Shown in pieces: positions 17,235-29,500 of a stretch of 64,000 bases of DNA. A program made the translations under genes and the position numbers. The first letter of the stretch is position 1, and each line of letters begins with the position of its first letter. The DNA is from an uncultured Eubacteriales bacterium (GTDB lineage Bacteria > Bacillota > Clostridia > Christensenellales > CAG-917). The notes beneath the pieces are model-generated. The model searched no databases and was not told the DNA's origin. It worked only from the letters and a program-made list of their open reading frames with translations. The DNA is taken from NCBI GenBank assembly GCA_900322215.1, contig ONYW01000001.1, positions 64,030-128,029 on the forward strand, written 5' to 3'.

Positions 17235-19259
17235 CTACATATCAAGATATGTGTATTTTGTATTTGTACCATAAGGGACGAAGACGTGTCCGCCGCCCTC
17301 ATAGAATTTACCGTAAAATTCGATGTATTGAAGTCTCGCGTCATGCACGTATGCGCCGAGCGTTGAGATAGCAAGGTTGAAGACGTGTCCGACAAGGAAG
17401 ATAGGCGCGGCGACGATATACCCTATCCAGGCGACGTTTGACGGGAAGAAGCCCATGAACACCTGGCAGATTTGGTTGACGACAAGTCCTACGACGGAGC
17501 CGGAGAGTCCGAGACCGAAGAGACGCGCATAGGAGAGTATATCGCTTATGATGTTCACGCCGTCATACAGTTTGCCGAAACCTCCGAAGAGCGACGTGAC
17601 GATCTTGATGCCCTTCTTCCCTCTCGCATTGAGCACGACGAGGAAGAATACGCCTGCCGCGGCAAGTCCTATGCCTATCCATTTGAGCGGAACAGCCTCT
17701 TTGAAGAACAGGAGTTGCAACACGAAGCAAGCAATACCCGCAAAGATGAGATACCAAGTGCCGACTTCAGCTAAGGCGTCAAGCACTCTCTTCTTGCGTA
17801 TAAGGTTGATAGCGTTCATAAGCATACCGACGAGGATATGCAAGAATCCGAGCCCGAATGATATTCCGAGCAAGATGAGCGGTCCTTTGTCTTCAAGCGG
17901 CTTAATAAGCTGAATCTTTTCGAGGAAAGTGCCTGATATATCCAGCCCGAACCAGCCGCCGAATATCGCGCCCCAAATTATCGTGGAAATACCGCCCATG
18001 CCGATGACGAGAAGGAGTCTTCCCTTGCCCGGAACAGGCTTTTTGATCTTGTACATGATAAGACCGCCAAGCGCAAGCAACAAGCCGTACGCCGCGTCCG
18101 CAAGCATCATACCGAAGAACAGGAAGTAGAAGAAACTCATCACGGGGTTCGGATCGAGGTCGCCGTGATATGACGGCGCGCTGTACATGTTCGTGATGTC
18201 TTGGTATGGTGTGACGATCTTGCTGTTCTTTATATAGGTCGGGACGACTTCGTCCGCTTCAGGCTCTCTGAATTCATAGATGAGCGTGTCGGAGACGCCG
18301 TCCAAAGTTTCTTTCAGTTTGTCTTCAAATTCCGCCGGGTACCAGGCTTCCATGACAAAACTGCGCTCTGTCGTCGCAAACCCGTCAAGCGCCGTGTTGG
18401 TGGCGATTTGAATCATATAGTAGTCGTAAAGGACTTTGAGGTCGGCAACGAACATCTCTTTGACGAGCGCTCTCGTCATAAGTTCGTTGATTTCGTCCTC
18501 GTTTTCTTTGATCTTTTGCTCCAAACTCACGATCTTGTCGTAAGGACGTATATCAAGATCCGTGTTTGCTCTCGCATAGTCGAGAGATTGGAGTTTTGAC
18601 GTGAGTTCGTCCGCGTGTTCTTTGTGCGTGACGGCGACGAACGCCTGCACCTTTTGCGAGTCCAAAAACTCAATGGTCGCAAAGTCTTGAGAGTCCGCAA
18701 ACGTTCTGAGTTCCGTCGTCATTTGAGACGGTACGGCGCCGACGATAACCGTCGTATGCGGAGTGTCTTTGTAGAAAGAATAGGGTTGTTTGAGCCCGAT
18801 ATAGACTCTGTGATTTTCAATTTCCGCTTTAAGTTTCGTGTTCTCGGCAGCGAGCATAACTTGCTTTGAATTGATATCTTCGAGGTCGGAGACGTTTGCC
18901 ATAAGTTCAAACTCTCTCGCGCTTATCATGTCGAAGTCGTCAAAACTGAGTCTCGCAATAGAAGAAACGGACGGCGTCTTGATAGGAGTATAAATGTATG
19001 GATACTCGCTCTTCTCCGTCCTCTTGGCAAGCGTTTCCGCTTTCTTCTTTTGGTCTTTCAAAAACTTGAATGCAAAGGCGATTCGCCCGAGTTGAATCTT
19101 TGCGTTTTCGGTTGAATTGTTGTTGTCGAGACGCTTCGTGTTTTCAATATCACGGGTTGCCACAATCTCCACCGCCTTCGTGCGTTGGAGTGCATGGAAC
19201 AATTTGTGTCTCGTAGAGCGGTGCCCGACAAGCACCAACTTCTTCATTTCAACAATCAT
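17235..19259 (-). CDS. ntpI: V-type ATP synthase subunit I (a subunit)
   Basis: The membrane stator that forms the ion half-channels against the K ring. 674 residues: a cytoplasmic N-terminal half with coiled coils (about 1-340), starting [15 protein letters not shown], then about seven to eight membrane helices (about 375-640). [19 protein letters not shown] near 575-593 carries the conserved Arg that faces the proteolipid carboxylate, and [35 protein letters not shown] is the typical ending region. Six bases separate it from the H gene. Confidence 0.96.
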   Translation of the reverse strand: MIVEMKKLVLVGHRSTRHKLFHALQRTKAVEIVATRDIENTKRLDNNNSTENAKIQLGRIAFAFKFLKDQKKKAETLAKRTEKSEYPYIYTPIKTPSVSSIARLSFDDFDMISAREFELMANVSDLEDINSKQVMLAAENTKLKAEIENHRVYIGLKQPYSFYKDTPHTTVIVGAVPSQMTTELRTFADSQDFATIEFLDSQKVQAFVAVTHKEHADELTSKLQSLDYARANTDLDIRPYDKIVSLEQKIKENEDEINELMTRALVKEMFVADLKVLYDYYMIQIATNTALDGFATTERSFVMEAWYPAEFEDKLKETLDGVSDTLIYEFREPEADEVVPTYIKNSKIVTPYQDITNMYSAPSYHGDLDPNPVMSFFYFLFFGMMLADAAYGLLLALGGLIMYKIKKPVPGKGRLLLVIGMGGISTIIWGAIFGGWFGLDISGTFLEKIQLIKPLEDKGPLILLGISFGLGFLHILVGMLMNAINLIRKKRVLDALAEVGTWYLIFAGIACFVLQLLFFKEAVPLKWIGIGLAAAGVFFLVVLNARGKKGIKIVTSLFGGFGKLYDGVNIISDILSYARLFGLGLSGSVVGLVVNQICQVFMGFFPSNVAWIGYIVAAPIFLVGHVFNLAISTLGAYVHDARLQYIEFYGKFYEGGGHVFVPYGTNTKYTYLDM

Positions 19260-19265
19260 AGCGTC

Positions 19266-19592
19266 TTATTTTTGTTCGTATTTTGCGAGGAGCATTTCGA
19301 CAATCTTGTCAGACTGCGCTTCGATCTCCGCGTGTTTGTCTTCTATCAAACGATTTGCTTCTTCTTGACCTTTTTTGAGAATAACTTCTCTCTTGTCCGC
19401 CGCCTGCTTTTCCGCATTTGCAACAGCCTTCTTTTGGTCTTCTTTGCAGCCCGAGACGGTAAGTTTCCTCTGCTTTTCCGCTTCCGCTTCCGCTTGCAAA
19501 ACTATTTGCTTGCCCTCTGCGTTCGCGTCTTTGAGCATGCCGTCGACTTTCTCCTCGGCTTTTCTAATATCATTCAAGACTTCTTCGATCAT
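19266..19592 (-). CDS. ntpF: V-type ATP synthase subunit H/G (peripheral stalk)
   Basis: A 108-residue, almost wholly helical and highly charged protein (EVLNDIRKAEEKVD, then repeating E/K/A heptads), the pattern of the small peripheral-stalk subunit named H in archaea and NtpF in Enterococcus. It is first of the ATPase genes, as in the ntp operon. The start with GAGGAC five bases upstream is preferred to one 24 bases earlier that would overlap rpiB. Confidence 0.82.
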   Translation of the reverse strand: MIEEVLNDIRKAEEKVDGMLKDANAEGKQIVLQAEAEAEKQRKLTVSGCKEDQKKAVANAEKQAADKREVILKKGQEEANRLIEDKHAEIEAQSDKIVEMLLAKYEQK

Positions 19593-19599
19593 ATTGTCC

Positions 19600-20049
19600 T
19601 CACTTGAAATTTTCATCCTCTATGCGACTTATCATATCAAGGCGTCTTTGATGTCTGCCACCCTCGTACTCTGCCGTGTACCAAGCCTCGACGATATCCT
19701 TTGCCTCTTCAGGAGAAATAACTCTCCCGCCGAGAGCGATTATGTTTGCGTTGTTGTGGTTCTTTGTGAGTTTTGCCATATACGTGTTTGTGACGACCGC
19801 GGCGCGTATGCCCTTCACCTTGTTTGCGGCAATGCTGATGCCGATGCCCGTGCCACACATTATGACGCCTGCGTCCGCCTCTCCCGATGCCACCGCCTTG
19901 GCAACCTTCTCGCCATATTCAGGATAATCCACCGAATCGGTTGAATAACAGCCGAGATCCAAAACCTCTGCTCCAAGAGCATTCAAGGTGTTCACTACGC
20001 TTTCTTTCAAAACAATGCCACCATGGTCGCAACCGACAGCAATTTTCAT
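19600..20049 (-). CDS. rpiB: Ribose 5-phosphate isomerase B
   Basis: RpiB interconverts ribose 5-phosphate and ribulose 5-phosphate in the pentose phosphate pathway. The 149 residues contain the N-terminal MKIAVGCDHGG, the active-site Cys in MCGTGIGISIAANK (about 64-77), the TNTYMAKLTKNHNNANIIALGGR stretch with the substrate-binding Asn and His, and a C-terminal YEGGRHQRRL. Its stop lies eight bases before the H subunit start, so it heads the V-ATPase transcript. Whether this link is functional or only co-transcription is not clear. Confidence 0.95.
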   Translation of the reverse strand: MKIAVGCDHGGIVLKESVVNTLNALGAEVLDLGCYSTDSVDYPEYGEKVAKAVASGEADAGVIMCGTGIGISIAANKVKGIRAAVVTNTYMAKLTKNHNNANIIALGGRVISPEEAKDIVEAWYTAEYEGGRHQRRLDMISRIEDENFK

Positions 20050-20079
20050 AAATCAACCTCGCATACTTTTCATTTTTAT

Positions 20080-20108
20080 ATTATACAACAAACAAATCAA
20101 TATAGCAA
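20080..20108 (-). promoter_or_regulatory. Promoter of the rpiB-V-ATPase operon
   Basis: Minus strand TTGCTA (20103-20108), 17-base spacer, perfect TATAAT (20080-20085), about 30 bases before the rpiB start, which has GAGGT upstream. Confidence 0.65.
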
Positions 20109-20243
20109 GATTTATTTTGTTATTTAATATATACAAATTGTTATATTATATATCAATATAAAATGAATTTTCGCTGTGCTGAATTGAGGTAAGAATAAAA
20201 AGGTAATAATAAAAATTGCATTCTTCCACAGTTCCCCATTCGC

Positions 20244-20279
20244 AAAACTGTACTATTTGGATGAAGAAAAGCAAGGATT
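20244..20279 (+). repeat. Partial hairpin repeat C0 (left half only)
   Basis: AAAACTGTACTATTTGG followed by ATGAAGAAAAGCAAGGA. Outer arm and loop strand closely match copy C next to it, but no inner helix or right half is present before copy C begins. Bases 20109-20243 upstream are AT-rich and show no other feature I can name. Confidence 0.65.
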
Positions 20280-20297
20280 CCATTCATTATTAACAAA

Positions 20298-20418
20298 AAC
20301 TGCGATATTTGGATGAAGAACAAGGAAGAGCGCCTCGAATGGCAACCCTAATGTACACTTAGTACATGAGTTGACAGGCGAGGCGCTCTGACAAAGTTAT
20401 TCGCCAAATAGCGCAGTT
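20298..20418 (+). repeat. Hairpin repeat copy C
   Basis: Outer helix 20298-20312 with 20404-20418, 15 bp with one mismatch. Loop strands GATGAAGAACAAGGA and TGACAAAGTTATTCGC. Inner helix of 11 bp, 20327-20337 with 20379-20389, perfect. A further helix CAAC/GTTG (20343-20346, 20370-20373) and apical stem TGTAC/GTACA (20352-20356, 20362-20366) enclose the conserved TAA and TGA flanks. Confidence 0.85.
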
Positions 20419-20420
20419 GC

Positions 20421-20544
20421 AAAACGCGCGAGGGAGATGGATGACGAGGAAGGGTGCTTTGACAGACCAACCCAGTGTACTTTTGCGTACACGGTTGGGC
20501 GGGCAAAGTGCGCTGACAAAGTCAGGCGCTTCCTCGCACGTTTT
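20421..20544 (+). repeat. Hairpin repeat copy D, abutting the stop codon of the giant surface-protein gene
   Basis: Outer helix AAAACGCGCGAGGGAG (20421-20436) with CTTCCTCGCACGTTTT (20529-20544), two non-Watson-Crick positions. Loop strands GATGACGAGGAAGG and TGACAAAGTCAGGCGC. Inner helix GTGCTTTG/CAAAGTGC with two G.U pairs on this strand; CCAACC/GGTTGG and GTGTAC/GTACAC at the apex. The right arm ends one base before the TAA of the 3,502-residue gene. Confidence 0.8.
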
Positions 20545-23500
20545 TTAGCCGAGGAGTTCCTTCTTAAGTCTCTTCCTCTTCATAACCATATAGAGTGTGG
20601 TAAGTCCGACAATGAGGACGATACCGCCGGCGACTGCAACGCCGATCCATACGGCGAGCATCGGAGTCTTTCTTCCTGCCTCTACGAATACGAGAGAGCC
20701 GAGGTTGTCCGTCGTGTAGGAAAGCACTCCGTCCTTTATCTCATATCCGTTGAGTTTTTTGAGTGCGGTAGAACCGTCCGAGTTGAGAACCGTTTGATAG
20801 ATGACAGTTCTGTCAAGGTTGTTCAAGACGTCTTGCGTGAGTTGAACCGAGACCGCCGTCGGCGTATTGCCGAGTCCGACTGCGTTGCCGCCGAGCGTTA
20901 GGTTGTACCTGATGATCGTAGAGATCGTAACGGACGTGCCAAGCGCATTCGCTATCTCGTCCATAAACTTGGAGTCGACTGCCGCGTAGTACGCGTCGTC
21001 GTCAGCAAGAGTGTTGTTTTGATAGACGTATCTTGCCTCGAACTTGTCCGCAAGGAGCAAGTTGTCAAGTCCTTCACCGCTCTGTTTGACTTCGATAGAA
21101 GCAACGACGTCGGTATCCTTCGTATACTGCATTGACGTCACGACGAGTTCAAGCACGCCCGTAGCGTTTGTAGAGACGGTCTTGCCGGACATCGCAACGT
21201 TTTGAGAGATGTCAAAGTTGTCCTTCTTTGAACTGTCTTTCAAGATGACTTGGAACGGATACCTGCCCGAATTGCCAAACACATATTTGCCGTTTTCGAT
21301 CTTTATGACGCTCTCATCAATCGGTACGACGTTGCCTGACGCGTCGAGTTTCAAAAGTCCCTCGCCCGCGAGCAAGAATTGCAACATAAGGTCATTGTCC
21401 GTAAGAAGCGCAGGAATCGTCTCAGGCGTAACGCTCTTGAGTGTAAAGTCAACCGCATACGCTTTGCCCTGTTCGTAGAGTTGTCTCTCCGTATAGCTGA
21501 GTTCCACGACAACGGACGCCTTGGTGATAGCAAATTGAATTTCTATCGTTTGAACCTCATAGTTCGGGTTGCCCGGATCGTAGGTGAGATAGACAAGGTA
21601 AGTACCGGCGTCGACCATGTTTTCGACAGGTACGTAGTTTCCTTCGACTTTCTTCATATATCTAGCATTGAAGTACTCCGCTTCCCCAGACAAATCATCA
21701 TCCACAGTTGCTTTTGTATAAGAATACGTGTGAGCCTTGCCGTCGTAGGTGATACTATCACGCGGGGCGTTGAGTCCCGGACTTGCTTTGCCGATCTCTA
21801 TCGTGATAGATTCAACACCGCCGTCGAGGTCGCTTCTCCAAACGAGAGAATAGTTGTTGTTATCCTGCACGAAATTGCCGTCTCCGTCATAATAGCTTGC
21901 GTCAACCGGGCGACTGAGTTCGATATAGCCCGTGTACGTTCCCGCGTTGATGACAGGAAGTTCGTTTCCGTTCGCGTCGTACATTGCGATGCTGTCGGTA
22001 TCCTTTGCACCGACGATCGCAACGCCGTGTTGACTGCGACGGTTATAAGTCGTCGTATACTTGCCGTTGTCGCTCGCCACAAGCGATATACCGGAGATAG
22101 TTGGCTTGTAGATCGTAAGTTCAGGGGCTTTTGCCGTGTACGTACCCGGGAAGGTATAGACGTATCTTTCGTTCTTTGCGCCGTCCGCATTCACGAGTTC
22201 GATAGTACCGCAGAAGACGTCATAGTTGGATTTTGAAGCGTCAAAGCCCTCTTTCGGCTCGAACACGAGCACGTAATCGCCATGGAAACTCGGGTCGTTA
22301 CCGTCGTTGACTTTTGCGGTCGGAGTGATGCGAGCAAGGTCGCTTACGCCGTTTTCAAACGTCGTGAAATAGACGTCAGGACGATAGTCGACGCCGTTTT
22401 GCATAAACACGTTCTTCCATGTTTCGCCGGAGATAATCGACTGTCTGCCGTTATCGTCGAGGTAGTTGAAGGTGATAGCGGGCATCGTTCCGCCGTATTC
22501 CATTCTGAAATCTTCAACCGCCGCAACGACGTAGAGAGGCTTTTTGACGACCGTCAAGTGGCTGGTCGTGCCGTCCGTGTATTTGAATGCAAACTCATAG
22601 TTTGCGGCTTCACCGCCCTTGAGCGTATAACTCGTGGACTCCGTGCCGGCGCTCGGTCTTGCGGACATAAAGACAGGATTCGTTCTCGGGAGCGAAGTGA
22701 ACGCACCACCGAGGCGCACGTAATATTCTTCGCCGCTTGTCTTGTCAAATGTGACAGGATTTTCCGAGTAGTTGCCCTCCGCGTCCTTGACGTAGATTCT
22801 CTTCAAGAGATCTTCCATAAATTTGATATCGTCCGCTTCGAGATCCGCATACGTCTTGCCTTCTTCGAGCAATTCGACGGCGACCAAGAACTCATCGAGT
22901 TTGACCATAATGCCGTTTGGCGTCATATCGAGCAAATACTCGTTTTCGCCGATCGTATAAGTTATATGGCCTTCGACGTTTGCGAGAGCCGTACCATACA
23001 CCATCTCGTCGTCCGCGAGAGAGGCGTTGATCTTTATTTTGTTGATACACGCAGGCACACGCGCGCTCCTGAGAGTGCCGTAGGTATAGTTGTTTGCGTC
23101 CTTACCGCCGAGCTTGTCCGCTCTGATGACGACGTAGGTGTCGCCGACCGACGCATTTTCAAACTCCGCCGTAACGCCCTCGATCGTAAGTTCGTCGCCG
23201 GAGAGTCCGATGCCTGCGGATGAGTAGTTGTAGTCCACTCCCTCGACGCCGTAGAACTTGGTCGTTCCGTCATAATTCTTCGTAAATTTCTCGTCTTGGA
23301 GTTTCGTAACGTCGCTGATGATAGCGGCTCTCTTGTTGATCTTGCCGTATGCGTCTTGCGAGTACGTGACGGAGATATCGTTGCCGTTCGTATCTTTGAG
23401 CGTGTCTGTGATTTCGCCAGCATAATCGGCATTTACGAGATACGCGTCTTTGCCATCCGCTCTATAGAAGCCGACGAGCGCGTTCGCGGTCTTTGCCGCT

Positions 23501-26500
23501 GCGAGTTTCGCGCTGTCCTCGACCAAGATATACTTGCCCGTCGCTTTAATCGCGCAGTAGTACGTCTTTATTGTCGAAGTTGCGATAAGCGGGTTGCCCG
23601 CGTGGAGCATTGCCCCGTCCGTAGTTTCACACACGAGGTATTCTTCGCCGTCGTAATCCGCGGCGTCAACGGCGTACGTGAGCACGTAGTTCGTATAGAC
23701 AGCCTTCGTGTTCTTGATAATCGGGTTGTAGACGGTACCTTGTTTTGCGCCGATCGCATAGATAGCGTCTTCAAACGTACCCTCTTTCACCTTTTCAAGT
23801 TCGTTGTTCGTGAGAGCGACGAAATATTCTCCGTCGAGCTTGAACAAACTGCCGCTTGCGACGTCCTTGCCCAAGTAATCTTCGGCGTTCACTTGTTCGT
23901 ATGCGACGTTCTTGTCCATAAAGAACGCACCGCCGGAGACTTGAATACCATAAGATTTCTTGTCGACGTCGAGCAGACCGTTAATCGTTGCCGAGATGAC
24001 GTTGACGGAGACGTACGGATCGCCCGAATAGGTTCTTGCGCCGAGAGTGAACGAGAAGGTGACCGGGCGCTCATAAATCGCTCTTGTGATCGTGACGTCA
24101 GATGCGCTGCTCACGTCGTAGTTTCTAAGGAGATATTCGTGCTCTTTGTCCGTGACACCGAGCATGATATCGTGGATCTTCACGTTGACTATCAAGTTGA
24201 CGAATTTTTGTTCAAATTCACCGCTTGCCGTGATGATGAGGAAATCTTTATCCTTTGGCACAATACGCTTTTCGTCGTCGGCCATACCCTCGTCGAGTTT
24301 TTGAACGTCGATAGTAGCCTCCGCCGCCTTCGTGCCGTCATACACCTTGCTTTGGACGTCTATATCGTTTTCCAAAATGCTGACGCGTCTCTTAGAGATA
24401 AGCACTGCGTCAAGGAGTTCGAAGTCTTCGACGAGTCCCGTCTTTGCGGAGCCTACCTTGCTGTACGTATTGTCGCTTGCGTTGTAGCGGAAACCGTAGA
24501 TTTCATAGTTGGCGAGGATAGAATCGTCAGTTGAGGCGATACTCAGTCCTCTTACTATCAAATCGTGAGCGATGACGTTGCCGTCGCCGTCGATTCTGAC
24601 GTTCTCGTCCTCTTTTCCGCCGGAAGAAAGGATATACTCTACCGCGTCCTTGTCAAACGAGAGTTTTTCAAGTTCGGAACTGAGTTCGCCCGCATAGTGG
24701 AGAGTCGTGAATTTCTTAGACTCGGTGTTTGCCACGTCGACCTTTGGAGAGCCGTTGTATTCTCTCTCCACGAACGTGACGTCCGGGATAAGTTTTGCAG
24801 GAGTGATCGTGACTTTGAGCGGATTATACTCGTTGTACTTCGTATTGAGTTCATCAACGTCGACGATATAGTTGGAGTTGCCGACAACGCCGCTTGTAAA
24901 CGCGACCGGGTGTTCGCCGACTCCGACGTCAACCGTCGTAATCTTCGCCGAGAGCGTAAGTTTTACGTCGTCGCCCGAGACGATAGCGCCGTCCGCAAAC
25001 AGATATTCAACCTCGACCGTCTTGCCTCTGTTGTAATCGCGGGAGACGGGAGCGATAGAGACGAAGCTCTTAGAGTTTATCACTCTCTTTGTGATGCTTG
25101 CGGCAATACCCGAGATGACGACTCTAATTGCGTCGCTTCCCTCGATCGTCGTCTTTTCGATTCTCAAACCGTCTTCGCCGTAGTCATACAGATAGACGTC
25201 GTCTTTGTTGTCGACCTTAAAGATAAGTTCGAGAGAGAGCGTATAAGCGGAGGAAACTTCTTTCCCCGAGTACGAGCCGATGACGCTCGCCTTGCCGTTT
25301 GCTATAATACCGCGCAAAATCGACGTGCCGACGCCGTTTTCGATACGGTTTTGAATAATTACGTTTTCAATGCCGAGAGCGGTCGTTCCGTCGTATTCTT
25401 TCGTGACGGAGACGTCGCTTCTACGAATGCCGACATAACCCGAGATAAGGCGGATATGCTCGTCTTTCGTAACGTTGTTGATATAAGAAATCGTCACTTT
25501 GCCGTCAACGGCGTCCGTCACGACAAGCAGGTAGTTCGCGGCTTTCGCGCCCTTCAAATAGAGATTTGTGAAAGTGATGTCCGTGTCGACGTACGTACCG
25601 CTCGGAACTGTCGCCGTGCCGTATGCCGCGTCTTCAAACGCGAGTTGAACGTCGTCCGTGGAGAGAACGAGCAAATCTCTGAGTTCCAAGAGAGTCTTGT
25701 CTGCGAGTTCATAGTTGACTGCCGTCGTCGTATCCGCGACCTTGCTGAGACCTGTGAGCATAGAGGAATTTATCTCTATCGTCTTCTTTGTGATCTCAAA
25801 GCGTTCCGCCGCGTCTTGAGCGGAGAGCGAAGAATCGACTGCGAAGTTTGGATTTGAAATGACGAATTCGTTGTCGACAGCAAACGCATAATATCTTGCC
25901 GCATTGCTATAAAGCACGCCGTTTACGTCGGACGCGTCGTCGTATCTTGTGCCGTATGCGACAAACGCACCGTTTTCAAAGAGCGCTCTTGCATAGGAAC
26001 CGCTTATTTGTTCTTTTATGCTTGTGAGCGAATAGCCCGCATAGTCGCTCGGAGTCTCGCCGTTTACGGAGACGATTTCCCAGCCTATTCCAAACGCGTT
26101 CTCTTGTCCGCCGTACGGCTTTGAAAGCGTGGACCAAGTCGGTCTGACTTTTACGACAGCAGGAACTATCGTAATGCTGAACGGCTCGACGAACACTTTT
26201 TCCGTGATGGCGACTCCGCCTTTCGATGCGGAATTGACTTTGAACGTCACGAGGTATGAACCTGCGTCCAAAAGTGCGCCGTCCGCCTTGCCGTCAATTG
26301 TTGCGGTCCAGTTCACTTCATAGTCGTCATCGTTGTTTGCAAAGCCTTCGAACATTGCTTGCGAATAGGTGATGGTTGAAGAACTGCTCCAGGTTGTGCC
26401 GAACACAAAGCTGAACGCCTCCCCGCTTCTGAGTTTCAAGACTACGGAGTCCGCGAGGACGTAAACCGTATACGTCTTGTCGGCGGAAAGTTCAAACGCG

Positions 26501-29500
26501 ATGTTGGACGTGTTGGCTATAGTGCCGAGCGTGATTGTAAATTCATATCCGTTATCATATTCGACAAGTCCTGCGGAGATATCCGTATAAGACGAGCTAA
26601 GCGCGAGGCTACCCGTGATGAGGTCGGCAAATTTTGCGTCTTGAGATTCAAGCGTATACATCGGAACGATAGTCGCATAATCGACGCTCGGATCAAACGC
26701 TTTCTTGACGATAGACTGACCGCCGACGCCAAGCACGATGGTTCTTTGAGTAATGGAGAATTGTGCCGTATTGACAAATTCGATAGAATAGTTCGTATCG
26801 ACGTCAAACGCCGCGCTGTTCACGGTATACGCGTAGTAGCCGACGTTCTCGTTGCCCGCTCTCTTGATGATACCGTTTGACTCAAACGTATAGACGCCTG
26901 CGCTTTCGGTATAGTTTTCAAACGCGCTGAAGAAGGAGAGCAACGCTTCAGAATTGCCTCCGAACTCGCTGAGAGCGACCGAGAATTTGAAGATAGGATC
27001 CGCCTCGCCGTACACCTTGCTGTCCGCGACGGTCGAGATAGTGACCTTTCTCGTATAGATCGTGTGGAAGTCGCTGATATAGCGGATGTTATAGTATTTC
27101 AAGAAGTCTTCGCCTTCGGATACGGAGATATAACTGTTTGGCAAGCCGTACTCCGCGCCGTCCGGGACGATTTGATACGCGCCGACTCCGAGTTTTGTAT
27201 AATCGGTTTCGGACGTTTCAAGTTTGAGTTTTACAACGAGTTTATTCGCGCTCTCGCTTTCGAGTCCGCCGACCGTATAAGTCGGAGTCACCGCGTCGCC
27301 GTATGTGGAGTTGGAAGGTGTCGCAGTGACAGTCAAACTACCTTTGACGATCGTGTACGGAATAAACTTGACTGTTTGATAGCCGAAGTTCAAGACGTAG
27401 TTGCCGCTGTCTCCCGAGATTTCTTTGTCCGCGCTCTCGCTGCTCTTCGGAGTATTGTTCGAGTGTCTGACGGCAAAGCTGTCGTTGTTTGACGGGATAT
27501 AGATAGCGACAAAATAGGATTCGCCGTCTTCGTTCGGGTATACAGGAACGTTTTCGTTGCCCGCAAGTCCCGCCGCGAACTCGTTGCCGTTCTTGTCGAG
27601 ATAATAATATTCAAACGCGCTTGCCGCGACTTCGTCCGTAGACATTTCCACTACTGTCGGAGCATAAGTGAAAGGAACGGACGTGTTGTTCGTTACGGTA
27701 TAAGTTACAATCTTGCGATGCGCAAACTCGAACGGAAGAGTCTTCGTGTCGTTGTAAGATGCGTCTTTGAGTTTTTTTATTGTGTCGAGCGGTCCGAGAG
27801 TCGTGAAATCGTCGACCAAATATTTGATGGTCAAGGAGTTTTCACCCTCGACCGTGAGGTTCTTTCTAAAGTTGTCCGCTACGGTCCATACGGAACTCGG
27901 CGTATAGTTGACGAGCAATCGTTGCTTCGTCGACGTATATTCAAGCGGATCGTCGTTGGACTTTTCGGATTTAGCGAGCGTGAACAAATACGGCGCGTAT
28001 ATATCCGTGTCCATTTCTATCGTAAAGGTGACTTCTTCACCGCGCTTGAAAGACATGGCGTTGTCGCCGTCCGCGTTCGTTTGAGAAATAACCGCTGAGC
28101 CTGTCGGCAAATTCGCGTTTTCCTTCACGCTTGAACTTATCGTATACGTGCTTTCATCCGCGAGCACGTAGTATTTTACGAGTTCCGGAGAGACGTTGCC
28201 CGCTTGGTCGACCGCCCACATAAAGATAGCGCGCATGCCCGCTCCGTCCGTTTGTTGCAGGTTGAGAGTGACGGAAGCGACGCCTTCGTCAAAGTGCTTG
28301 CCGTCAAAATAGCCGAGGTGGTTTGCGTCCGCAAAGTAAAGCGCATAGTCGTCGACCGCGATTTCTTTGTAATGCTCCGCAAAATACGCAAGCGTGTACG
28401 TACCGCTCGTGAAATCGTCGTCTTTTGCAACCGTTGCGATTGCATAGTACACCCTGACTTCACTGCTGTAGAGTTCTAAGAGGTTGTCGCTGAAGTTGAT
28501 GATAGAGCTGAGTTTCAAACCGGATTCGGTAAACCACGTCCTTGAAGAAATGTCCGTAGACAATCTCGAAAGACCGAAGATATAACTCTTCTCATAAGCG
28601 TCCGGATCGTCCAGGAGTTCCGGAGTCACAGGCGCGTTTCTGTCCACGCGGACTTTCACACCGCCCGTCCAGCCGTCGCTTGCATACACTTCACCGTCGT
28701 TTTCATAGTCTTGTCCCGCATACATTGTGAACGACGTCGTCCAGTCGATGTCGGGGTAGTTTCCGCTTTGGTCCTTGCCGTCAGGGAATCTGAATATCAA
28801 AATGCCGTAGTCTTTGTCATAATCGACGGCGAGCGTGAGAGCGCCCGCGTCCGTCTCGACCTTCTTCGTGAAAGTCGCGGTTGCGGCGTTTATTGCGGTA
28901 GACGTAGAACCTTCGATGATCTTCACAATCTTGTCTTTGTCGACCACGACGGCAAAGACGTCGGAGCCTGCGTCAAAGACGATCGTATTGCCCGAGATGT
29001 TCGTGCCGTTGTCGTTGATATAAGACTTTGTCGTCTCGTCATAAATGAGTTGAACAACGACTTGCGTGTCGCCAAGCGCCCATGCGCCGTTCTTGAGGTC
29101 CGAGCCTTCGCCTTCGTTTGTGATTCTCGTCCATAAGCCCGAATTTTCGGGGTATTCAAATCTTATATGAGTGTCAAATGTCGGCTTGTCATAGTCCGCT
29201 TTGACATAGTACGTTGATGTCGCTATGGCATTGCCCGCAAGGTCGACTGCATAGAAGATAAAGCGGTAATAACCGGATTTTGTCGCATTCACACCGCCCG
29301 CTATCTGCGCGCTGTTGATACCTGTCGCCTTGCCGGTCGCAAAGTTATATTCAAAACTTGACAATTGCCCGACACTGCTGAATGCAAACGGTTCGATTCC
29401 CGCGTCCTTGATTTGGCTATAATTTGAATACTTCGCCCCGGACGTATCCGAATTGAGATCCGCAAGAGTGTTGTACCTCTTGACTTCATAGAACCAAACG